From NCBI GenBank assembly GCA_021796055.1, contig JAJYOS010000091.1:1-12338 (forward strand): a stretch of 12,338 nucleotides of DNA, read 5' to 3'. The number at the start of each line of letters is the position of its first letter. The stretch's first letter is position 1. Under the pieces are notes generated by a model. The model saw only the letters and a program-made list of their open reading frames with translations, was not told where the DNA came from and searched no databases. Below are positions 1 to 7,080 of the stretch, in pieces. Both the position numbers and the translations under genes were made by a program. This DNA comes from Bacteroidota bacterium (GTDB lineage Bacteria > Bacteroidota > Kryptoniia > Kryptoniales > JAKASW01).

Positions 1-2663
1 GATCTCAAAGCGTTCATCGTGTCGAAGATGTTGTCTACTCTCGCAAAGAGGGTCAGGCTCGTTCCGCCAGTGAATTTGAAAGTCTTGTAGAGCTGCATGT
101 CGACGTTGTACGTGGCCGGCTTGTAAGCTGAATTGTACGCCAGCTCGCCGATGTTGGATACCGCCATAGGAGTGTAAGGAGTACCGCTTCCAAAGCTAAA
201 GATGAAGCTTGCACCCCAGCCATGTGGATTGAGATAATCCAGCGTCGCGTTGACGGTGTGAGTTTGATCCCAATCCAGAGGTATCAGGTACGTCTGGGGT
301 TGTACTCCGCTGGCTCTCAGATTCGCGGCCGCGTTCGGATCAGAAGCGTCACCTTTCGCGATCTGGAAAGTGTAATTGAGTGTCCCAGACCACGAATCGG
401 AAAGCCGCTTGTCGAGTGTGACGACTATGCCTTTCACGAAACCGAAGTCCGTGTTCACATATTTGCTATACTCGGCTGAGTTACCAGTTATAAAAATAAT
501 TTCGTTAAGCGTTCCCGATAGGTTGCGTATATCGTTAAAGTAACCCGTAACGTCGATTGCAAGATCGTTGGTGAGCTGCTGCTCAACTCCGAGTTCACCT
601 TTCGTCGTCTCTTCCGGATTCATATTCGGATTGCCGATTACGCCGAGGAATGTGCTCCCTCCAAGCTGCAACTTGTAACCCGGACTCTGGTACAGCTCGT
701 CGAACGACGGCATCTGGAAAAATAAGCCGTATGAGAAGTGGATGATTCCGCGGTCGGTGATCGGGAAGGAAACTCCGAGGCGTGGACTGAACTGGTATTT
801 GTTCGTGGCTGTCTTGTACCAAAAAGCCATCCTTCTCTGGACTGCGATCTGGTGCTGATTGGCCGGAGTTACACCGTTACCGAGCGGCGCTACAACGCTG
901 TCCTGGTATTGCGGCTCAAGCGGATAATACACGTTTGGATCCGCGGGATTCGCGAGCACCTGTCCATCCGGATGGAACCAGTCGAACCTGACTCCAAAAT
1001 TCACGATGAGGGAGTGGTATTCCATCTTGTCCTGCACATACGCCGAAAACTGCTGCGGCCTGTGCAAATACTGCAAGTTGAACGGGCTGTCCTGACTCGG
1101 GATGACGAGCCCGCCAAGGAGGTATGGCGTGGTCCCGTCGGTTGCCGGATCCCGTCCGATATCGACGCTGGATAACGCATGACTCAAGTCGATGTTGTGC
1201 AGGTAGAGCTCGTACTGATTGAATTGGAATCCCGCCTTGATCATGTGGTGGTCAGTTACCTGGCTGGTGATGTCAAACTTCGCGACAAACGTGCCGGAGT
1301 TCCGTACATTGTGCGCCATGTTGATGCCGCCGGTGAAAAATGTTGCCTCCGGAGCCTGGTTGAGAATCGGGAGAACGTAGTTCTGATTGAAAGGGTCGTT
1401 CCTCTGGAAAAGATTGGATAACGAGAACGCCGAAGGATCGTAGTATTCCCGGTAATCGTGGAAGAAATAAGACAGGCCAAGTTTGTAGTAAGTTCTTGAG
1501 CTCAGTGTCTGAGTCAGGGTAAGAGTGTTCATGTAGCCTTTTGTAAAATTACTGAGCTCTCCGTTCGGCTCGTACTTGCGGACGAACTCGTAATCTTTCC
1601 CGATGGAATTGTCCAGCATGTAGTCGTACGAGATGTGAATTTCCGGAGACGGCTCATAAGTGAGCTTGCCTTGCAGGTACGCTTCGAGGTTCGGCGCCAT
1701 CGGCACGAGCTGGCCATTCCCTGTCTGCTGGATGGTCCACTTATAGGGATCGGGATTGGTTGTGTTTGTAACGTCGCTGACGTTGAACTTATTGATGCCG
1801 AATAGGTCGCCGGCGGTATAGTAGTAGCGCGCGTCCGCGTAAAAGAAGAGCTTGTCCTTCACAATCGGACCGCTCAACGAACCTTCGAGCCACTGATCGT
1901 TCAAAGGGTTAATCCTCTGGAGCCCGGAGAATATATTCGATTGAGAGGTTACGAAATCACCCGAGTACGCGGTGAAGTTGCCGCGGAAGTGATTGCCGCC
2001 GGTCTTTGTGGCGATATTGACTATGCCGCTCATCGCCTGCCCGTATTGCGCATTGAACGCGCCGGTTACCAGCTGCATTTGCTGAATCGCGTTCTTGTTG
2101 ACGTTTATTACCGTCCCTCCGTCATAGGGGTCGGTGACGGGGATTCCGTCGATCATGTACGTGACCTCTCCGCTACGGCCGCCTCGAAAGTGCCCGGCAA
2201 CCACGCCGGCCTGTAGGTTCAGGACGTCCTGGAAACTCGTCACCGGCAGGGTTTCGATTTGTCTGCTGTTCACGATTGCCGTCGTCGCAGTCATGTCTTT
2301 CTGGACCATCGGGCGAGTGGCCACCACGATCACGGATTTAGTCGTAACGGCGGACTCCGAGAGTTTGAAATGAGCTGTCGTTGTCAGGTCTATCGATACT
2401 TGGAGGTTCTTTATTTCCTCGGAGCGATATCCGACGGCTGACGCTTTCAAGGCGTACGTTCCCGGAGGGACATCAAGTATCACGAACCTGCCGTTCAAAT
2501 CCGTGGCGGCACCCCTCGATGTTCCCTCGACGACGACAGTAGCGCCGACGAGAGGCTCTTTCGTGCTCGCGTCCACGACTTCACCGGAAAGTTTGCCTGA
2601 ATCTCCTGCGAAAGCTTTGAGCGAGAATAAGAGTATGAAAAAGGCAATGGTGGTTCTTCGCAT
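1..2663 (-). CDS. TonB-dependent outer-membrane receptor, C-terminus cut by window edge
   Basis: Likely an outer-membrane active transporter that imports a ligand (probably an oligosaccharide, from context) using TonB energy. The frame is open from the ATG at 2663 to the left edge, giving 887 codons. Residues 1-19 form a signal peptide (MRRTT, hydrophobic core, AFA|GD). Residues about 23-105 are a carboxypeptidase-regulatory-like beta-sandwich with the typical 'GATV', 'TDLNGRF' and 'PPGTYAL' turns. The plug follows at about 115-230, with 'MIDGIPVTDP' near 170 and 'QYGQAMSGIVNIATK' near 206. The rest is rich in aromatic and Asn residues, as in a 22-strand barrel, and ends at 'NIFDTMN', a motif normally near the last strands, so only a modest C-terminal part is missing. 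The gene starts 3 bp after the glycosidase stop, and AAGAGG lies about 6 nt before the ATG, so the two are co-transcribed and probably coupled. It is like SusC, but no SusD partner is visible; one could lie beyond the edge. Confidence 0.93.
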   Translation of the reverse strand, partial: MRRTTIAFFILLFSLKAFAGDSGKLSGEVVDASTKEPLVGATVVVEGTSRGAATDLNGRFVILDVPPGTYALKASAVGYRSEEIKNLQVSIDLTTTAHFKLSESAVTTKSVIVVATRPMVQKDMTATTAIVNSRQIETLPVTSFQDVLNLQAGVVAGHFRGGRSGEVTYMIDGIPVTDPYDGGTVINVNKNAIQQMQLVTGAFNAQYGQAMSGIVNIATKTGGNHFRGNFTAYSGDFVTSQSNIFSGLQRINPLNDQWLEGSLSGPIVKDKLFFYADARYYYTAGDLFGINKFNVSDVTNTTNPDPYKWTIQQTGNGQLVPMAPNLEAYLQGKLTYEPSPEIHISYDYMLDNSIGKDYEFVRKYEPNGELSNFTKGYMNTLTLTQTLSSRTYYKLGLSYFFHDYREYYDPSAFSLSNLFQRNDPFNQNYVLPILNQAPEATFFTGGINMAHNVRNSGTFVAKFDITSQVTDHHMIKAGFQFNQYELYLHNIDLSHALSSVDIGRDPATDGTTPYLLGGLVIPSQDSPFNLQYLHRPQQFSAYVQDKMEYHSLIVNFGVRFDWFHPDGQVLANPADPNVYYPLEPQYQDSVVAPLGNGVTPANQHQIAVQRRMAFWYKTATNKYQFSPRLGVSFPITDRGIIHFSYGLFFQMPSFDELYQSPGYKLQLGGSTFLGVIGNPNMNPEETTKGELGVEQQLTNDLAIDVTGYFNDIRNLSGTLNEIIFITGNSAEYSKYVNTDFGFVKGIVVTLDKRLSDSWSGTLNYTFQIAKGDASDPNAAANLRASGVQPQTYLIPLDWDQTHTVNATLDYLNPHGWGASFIFSFGSGTPYTPMAVSNIGELAYNSAYKPATYNVDMQLYKTFKFTGGTSLTLFARVDNIFDTMNALR

Positions 2664-2666
2664 GCT

Positions 2667-5435
2667 TTACCTCTTTGAAATCATGGTTAAGCGGATAGCA
2701 TCAACAAGAGCAGTGTTGGTGTTTCCGTTCATGTTATTGTCGTGCTTGTCGAAGGATATCGACAACAGATGGACTCCAGGTGACAGGCTTATGTGGTTCA
2801 CGTTGCTGTATCCCCAATCGCTCCACACCCCTTCACCGCGTTGAGGCATGACAACCGGACCATCGGCGTGATGATCCACGTATAGAGTGCGGATCGCGCA
2901 CTTGTTGTCCGTGTTTATCGGCCCCTCTCCGTTGGCATATCTAACAACGATGGCGTATAGTCCGCCTGACTTTATGTTTACCTTGTACTCGGGAGAATCA
3001 GGATTCCGAAGATCGAGGCTGATGTAACCCGAACCGGTGTACCCGGGATACTTTTGTTCCACGCCGCTGGCATTGCTCTCGGCCTGCACTACTATCGAAG
3101 GATCTCCTTTGTCAATAACCAGCGGCGTGCTTAAAAACGATTCGAGTCCATTCCGGCCGACGGCCATAACTTGGTATTCGGAATACCCTTTCGCAACGCT
3201 AATCTCGTAATGATTGAGGCCGGTCTTGGCGACTTCTTTCCCGTTTCTACAAATCGAATATGAAACGGCGCCGTCCACGTAATTCCACTTCAACTTTGAG
3301 CCGTCGAGCGACGCACGTGGAGTAGCCGGGGAAAACATGACGGGGACAAGATTAATCCCACTACTTCCACCTCTTTCACCGCCCATCACAATTTCCACTG
3401 AGTGCTTGCCGACAAGGTTGGCAGGTATGGCATCTCCGGAAACTCGATGCCCGTCCAGAGAAACACTGGCGATCCTGTTCCCCCATCCATTGATGGATAT
3501 GGAAAGGACGGCCTTTCTGTAAAAAAGATTGTCAAGCCTGAGCATTTTGCCGAAGCCCACTGGAACGCACGGAGAGAAGCTGAGCGATTGCCGGTGAAAT
3601 CTTAGTCCGAAGAGGACGCGGTAGACAATCGACAGATCGCCGGCGACGCTCCACAATTGCCTGTCGGAATTGATCTGCGTTCCGAGATAATCGCCGGTGC
3701 TCGCGACCATGTTCTCCTTGTTGGTCAGGAAAAACGACGCAGCTCTGTAAACCGCGCCAATCGCCCTCGAGACAGACGCCATGTTGTTCGCTTCAGATGA
3801 AGCCCATGCCCAGTACGATTCCACAAATGGCCAGACAGCATTGTTACGATATGGAGGGATTCCAGGTATCTGGGGATAAATGCATGTTATGCCGAATTGA
3901 GTGACCGGAGTTTTGCGGATCACTTCCGCCGCACGCGCGCGATCGGCGATTCCGAAGAGGACGCAAAGGGATTCTCCGAGAGACTCGGAGCGGGGGGAAA
4001 GCGTCTGATAATTTCTTCCATAAAGATATTGTCCGTAGTAACCTTTCTTAGGCATCCAAAGATATTTGTTTATTCCTTCCTTGATCCGGCGAGCCGTCTC
4101 CAAATACTTTTCCGGTGATTTACGGAGGGCGTCTGCCATCTTAGCGAGGATTCGGTACGTCTCGTAATGCACGGCATTCGTTCCGAGGTCTTCAGACATA
4201 AATATGTCCTTCGGATCCATCCATCGTGGGTACGTCTGTTCTCTCCAGTCAAGAAAAGAAGACTCGCCGTGAAATAGCCCGGTCGCCGGGTCTTCAAGCG
4301 TATGCATGTCATCCATCGCGGAATTGCCCGCTATCTCATACGCTTTCTTCAGCCACGCCTCATCGCCAGTCACCTTGTATACTTCCCACGCCGCAAGAGT
4401 CCAGACCATCCTGTCCGACGAAACGGGCCATGAGCCGCCGGTACCGGTGTCCTGGATTATCCGGTCGTTTCGAACTTTCTTCAGAAGGCTCGCCTTCACG
4501 GCATCAGGATTTATTATCGCAAGAGAAAGAAAACCGCTGTAACTAACGTCGCGGGTCCATACCCCCGGCCACATCGCCCCCGCCATGAAAGCACCGTCGG
4601 GTCTGACATCCTCGAGCATTTCTTCGAGAGACTTGTTGTATAGCGCCTCCGAAAGAACAGAACCGGAAGTGTAACTCGGAAAAGCAGCAATGTTCTTCGC
4701 GAGCTTCCAATCTCTGACGCGAGGAGAGGAATGGCCGGGAAATTGGACCTTGCTGAAAAAGATCGTTCCCTTGTATATGCCGGAATTATCTGAATCATGG
4801 AGAGCAAATTGCGGCTTCTCCGGAAGAGTCTGGAAGTCCCATGAAAGCGGGAGTGTGTTTCCGGCGACATACACTCCCCGGAAGTCATCCTTGGTAACCT
4901 TATGGCCGTCAAACGTCGTGTAATAACCAAGCTTGTTCATATCGGCCATAACCGCGCGCATGTCAAGCCTGATGACCACTCTCGTATCCGCTTTCAGATA
5001 TCCCTTCGCGGACATCTGAACTGACGCCGTCGCCGCAGTCGGGAAATTCCCGAATACGAATGTCTGCGGCTTTGTTGAATCGATTACCAGGAGATGATTC
5101 TGACCCGCCGGTGCTTCATTATCCCCGCCGTTTATGCTGAACTTGATCTGAATCTCTTTCGGAGTTCGTATGCGGTAATTGCTTCGATAAGTCGACTTGA
5201 TTTCATCCGGAGATACCGCTTTGGCAACATATTTGCCCTGAGTCACCTGCGTGGCGGTCACTTCATACTTTGCGGCCTTCAGCAGCACGCGATCATTCGT
5301 CCCGGCAGCAATTGAGAAGCCTGCAAGGGTAACGAGACCCGCGAGTTTCAGTGCAGCGCCGAACTTGTTTGCTGTATCAAAGGCCGTCAATAGTTCAATT
5401 CCCTTGTGCTTGATGCAAAACTTCAAACGTCCCAT
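2667..5435 (-). CDS. Secreted six-hairpin ((alpha/alpha)6-barrel) glycosidase with C-terminal accessory domains
   Basis: A probable exported glycoside hydrolase of the six-hairpin superfamily (MGH1/GH63/trehalase-like), 922 codons. A hydrophobic stretch at about 29-45 (LAGLVTLAGFSIAAG) looks like a signal peptide. Residues about 50-235 are beta-rich. The helical catalytic domain spans about 240-615, with 'WPGVWTRDVSYSG' at 289-301, 'RIIQDTGTGGSWPVSSDRM' near 325-343, 'SFLDWREQTYPRW' at 393-405 and 'NNAVWPFVESYWAW' near 531. Acidic residues in these motifs (D296, D396, E399, E539) are catalytic candidates, which is inference. A fibronectin-III-like segment (about 705-775) and a carbohydrate-binding-like beta-sandwich (about 780-919, 'IVVQAESNASG...YPGYTGSGYI', ending 'VDAIRL') follow. 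The ATG at 5435 overlaps the symporter gene by 41 bp and has no ribosome site. A TTG at 5390, with AAGGGA upstream and a shorter signal-peptide n-region, is a credible alternative start. Substrate unknown. Confidence 0.9.
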   Translation of the reverse strand: MGRLKFCIKHKGIELLTAFDTANKFGAALKLAGLVTLAGFSIAAGTNDRVLLKAAKYEVTATQVTQGKYVAKAVSPDEIKSTYRSNYRIRTPKEIQIKFSINGGDNEAPAGQNHLLVIDSTKPQTFVFGNFPTAATASVQMSAKGYLKADTRVVIRLDMRAVMADMNKLGYYTTFDGHKVTKDDFRGVYVAGNTLPLSWDFQTLPEKPQFALHDSDNSGIYKGTIFFSKVQFPGHSSPRVRDWKLAKNIAAFPSYTSGSVLSEALYNKSLEEMLEDVRPDGAFMAGAMWPGVWTRDVSYSGFLSLAIINPDAVKASLLKKVRNDRIIQDTGTGGSWPVSSDRMVWTLAAWEVYKVTGDEAWLKKAYEIAGNSAMDDMHTLEDPATGLFHGESSFLDWREQTYPRWMDPKDIFMSEDLGTNAVHYETYRILAKMADALRKSPEKYLETARRIKEGINKYLWMPKKGYYGQYLYGRNYQTLSPRSESLGESLCVLFGIADRARAAEVIRKTPVTQFGITCIYPQIPGIPPYRNNAVWPFVESYWAWASSEANNMASVSRAIGAVYRAASFFLTNKENMVASTGDYLGTQINSDRQLWSVAGDLSIVYRVLFGLRFHRQSLSFSPCVPVGFGKMLRLDNLFYRKAVLSISINGWGNRIASVSLDGHRVSGDAIPANLVGKHSVEIVMGGERGGSSGINLVPVMFSPATPRASLDGSKLKWNYVDGAVSYSICRNGKEVAKTGLNHYEISVAKGYSEYQVMAVGRNGLESFLSTPLVIDKGDPSIVVQAESNASGVEQKYPGYTGSGYISLDLRNPDSPEYKVNIKSGGLYAIVVRYANGEGPINTDNKCAIRTLYVDHHADGPVVMPQRGEGVWSDWGYSNVNHISLSPGVHLLSISFDKHDNNMNGNTNTALVDAIRLTMISKR

Positions 5436-6858
5436 TGGAAGGGAAAAACAGACTCGCCACTACGATCACGGCGAGACAGATAAAGAAATCGACTGCCGCG
5501 AAATTCAAGTACTGCGTCCTTACAAGCCACAGCAGTACTCCGTTTCGGATTTGCCAGGAACCCGATATTTCTTCGAAGATAACCCTGAACGCCCCCGAGG
5601 CTATTCCTACAACGACAGCGGCCACTGCCGCGACGGACGTCGCGCGCTTCCAGAAGACGCCGGTCAAAAACACGGCAACTACTACCGCTGCGAAACAAGC
5701 CAGGAGGCTCTGAAGTGGTTCCGAACCTTTCCAGCCGATAAGCCCCAACAACGGCATCCACAAGAGCGAGATCAAAACGACGGCCATCGTCGACAGACGT
5801 CCAACGAGGACAAGTTTCCTCTCTTCCGCCTGGGGCTTCCTTCGCCTGTAAATATCCATTGTGAACAATGCGGAAGTACTGTTGAACAACCCTGAGAGTG
5901 AAGACATGATCGCAGACAAAACTCCAATCAGGACCATCCCCTTCACAAACGACGGGAGAGAGTCCCCTGCTTTCCCGATGGACAAGCCGTGCGCTCCAAG
6001 AAACACCACGAGGAGCGTGCCGACTGCCAGCGTTTTCGCCACGGCGACAAAGGTGATTCCCTTCTTCATGTCGCGTTTGCTTCTGGCGCTGAACACATGC
6101 TGCAGCACATACTGGTCGGTAAGCCAGAGCCAAAGCGCGACAACCGGTATGCCGACGATAATCGCCAGCCATGGAAATGCCGACGAACTCCGACTCGCGT
6201 GGTCGACAGCCGTCGCGGCTTCGAGCAGATGCATGCCGGCGATCGATTGAGTACTCACCACCCCTATCACGAGAGCCGCAAAACCGAGGAGCATGAAAAT
6301 AGCCTGCACGATCTGAGTGTTGATCACCGCCGAAAATCCTCCCGCGATCGAATAGATACCTGATATCAGGATCGCCGCAGCGATTGCGGCTCCGGAGTCC
6401 AAGTCCGAAAAGTAACCGACGAGGAACGCTCCTAGAAGAAGGACGAGTGAAAGTCTGACGAGCAAGTATGTCGCGATAAAAAGGAAGGAGACATAGGCGC
6501 CGACTTTACCGCCGTACATCCTCTCCAACGAATCGTTGGTCGTGAAGGAATTAAAAAAGGTAAGCGCAGGTCCAGCCCGCCAGCCTAGAAATATCAGTCC
6601 CAGTACTCCCATCAACTCGAGATCGACCGCCATTGCGGCGGCAAACGGACCCTTTTCCCCCATGATGTGCCCACACAAGACATCCGCCGCGATGAGTGAT
6701 ATGCCAATCGATCCCCAACGAAGATTTCTTCCCGAAAGGAAATATCGAAGCGTATCGCCGTCGGCATCTTTCGACGCGGACAGACCAATGACAAGTATAC
6801 TGAAGAAATATACTACGACGGCGATTCTGTCGATCTGAAAAATAAATTCGTGGCCCAT
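5395..6858 (-). CDS. Sodium:solute symporter (SSS/SGLT family), probable sugar uptake
   Basis: Inner-membrane Na+-coupled uptake of a small organic solute, most likely the sugar released by the adjacent glycosidase. From this start it has 487 residues and about 13 hydrophobic helices, the usual SSS size and topology. It shows the family N-terminal pattern (TM1 'VVVYFFSILVIGLSASK', then 'YFLSGRNLRWGSIGISLIAADV'), the SGLT-like 'DQYVLQHVFSAR' loop (residues 248-259) and the TM8 'GLFNSTSALFTMDIY' motif (323-337), whose Ser/Thr residues form the Na2 site in characterised SGLT proteins. The frame extends upstream to a TTG at 6894 (12 more residues), but ATG 6858 directly precedes the hydrophilic N-terminal tail and TM1. 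Neither start has a clear Shine-Dalgarno site. It follows the regulator after a 222-bp gap containing inverted repeats, so it may have its own promoter. Its 3' end overlaps the glycosidase gene. Confidence 0.92.
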   Translation of the reverse strand: MGHEFIFQIDRIAVVVYFFSILVIGLSASKDADGDTLRYFLSGRNLRWGSIGISLIAADVLCGHIMGEKGPFAAAMAVDLELMGVLGLIFLGWRAGPALTFFNSFTTNDSLERMYGGKVGAYVSFLFIATYLLVRLSLVLLLGAFLVGYFSDLDSGAAIAAAILISGIYSIAGGFSAVINTQIVQAIFMLLGFAALVIGVVSTQSIAGMHLLEAATAVDHASRSSSAFPWLAIIVGIPVVALWLWLTDQYVLQHVFSARSKRDMKKGITFVAVAKTLAVGTLLVVFLGAHGLSIGKAGDSLPSFVKGMVLIGVLSAIMSSLSGLFNSTSALFTMDIYRRRKPQAEERKLVLVGRLSTMAVVLISLLWMPLLGLIGWKGSEPLQSLLACFAAVVVAVFLTGVFWKRATSVAAVAAVVVGIASGAFRVIFEEISGSWQIRNGVLLWLVRTQYLNFAAVDFFICLAVIVVASLFFPSNGTFEVLHQAQGN

Positions 6859-6960
6859 TGTTCGAAGGTAGGGGGTCAATGATTGTGCCGTCAATTAAAC
6901 GCATGGAAGCCACTAAATTCGGAAAAGAACGACTGGTTTCAGTCAACCAATAAGTTCAGC

Positions 6961-6975
6961 TTGTCAGATTGACAA
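6961..6975. repeat. Inverted repeat TTGTCA-GAT-TGACAA
   Basis: A perfect 6-bp inverted repeat with a 3-bp centre lies between the TGATAA dyads and the symporter start. Its minus-strand copy of TTGTCA could double as a -35 box. Function unknown. Confidence 0.4.
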
Positions 6976-6983
6976 CAAAGGGG

Positions 6984-7007
6984 GATAAGACTTATCAATT
7001 ATGATAA
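6984..7007. repeat. Overlapping TGATAA-type inverted repeats (candidate operator)
   Basis: Three consecutive half-sites of the form GATAA/TTATC lie in 24 bp: GATAAG-A-CTTATC and TTATCA-ATTA-TGATAA share the middle TTATC. The same half-site occurs as a longer dyad at 11942-11963, and both places contain TGATAACT. Binding by the response regulator encoded next door is an inference. Confidence 0.5.
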
Positions 7008-7013
7008 CTTAGA

Positions 7014-7079
7014 ATGGAGATACAAATGGACGATGCAAACGGAGAGGAGAAGACGCTGCAAATTGCGGGTGATCAGTAA
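7014..7079 (+). CDS. Possible 21-codon ORF opposite the operon (uncertain)
   Basis: An ATG at 7014 opens a 21-residue frame that ends with TAA one base before the regulator's stop codon on the other strand. The internal ATG at 7026 has GGAG 6 nt upstream, a better ribosome site than several of the main genes show. The peptide is acidic and polar, starting MEIQMDDANGEE and ending with QIAGDQ, and belongs to no family I recognise. It runs convergently into the regulator gene. With this length it could easily occur by chance. Confidence 0.12.
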   Translation: MEIQMDDANGEEKTLQIAGDQ

Positions 7080-7080
7080 G

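Larger units (their letters stand above)
6859..7080 (-). promoter_or_regulatory. Regulatory gap upstream of the symporter operon, with clustered inverted repeats
   Basis: This stretch separates the regulator stop from the symporter start. It contains GATAAG-A-CTTATC (6984-6996), overlapping TTATCA-ATTA-TGATAA (6992-7007), TTGTCA-GAT-TGACAA (6961-6975) and GACTG-GTTT-CAGTC (6931-6944). On the minus strand a TTGTCA (6975-6970) lies 17 bp from TATTGG (6952-6947), a mediocre sigma70-like pair that would place the two upstream dyads just behind the -35. No canonical -24/-12 sigma54 element was found, although the neighbouring regulator is of the sigma54 class. The operator and promoter roles are inference; the repeats themselves are seen directly. 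Confidence 0.45.

Noticed and set aside
738..1175. 145-codon plus-strand open frame inside the receptor gene
   Set aside because: It is antisense to a receptor frame that I checked is open from 2663 to the edge and matches its family throughout. The plus-strand peptide shows no domain.
5395..5435. Symporter/glycosidase overlap as a frameshifted fusion gene
   Set aside because: Each frame matches a complete, different protein with its own natural end (symporter) and signal peptide (glycosidase), so this is an ordinary operon overlap.
5251..5895. 214-codon plus-strand open frame across the symporter/glycosidase junction
   Set aside because: It is antisense to two recognised genes, its composition is very rich in Arg, Gln, Asp and Pro, and it has no recognisable motif.
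5423..6172. 249-codon minus-strand frame inside the symporter gene
   Set aside because: It is an out-of-frame shadow of the symporter. The Arg/Cys-rich product lacks the hydrophobic helices that the correct frame shows.
6901..6912. TGGCTTCCATGC on the minus strand as a sigma54 promoter
   Set aside because: GG and GC are separated by 7 bp, not the 10 bp that -24/-12 promoters need.
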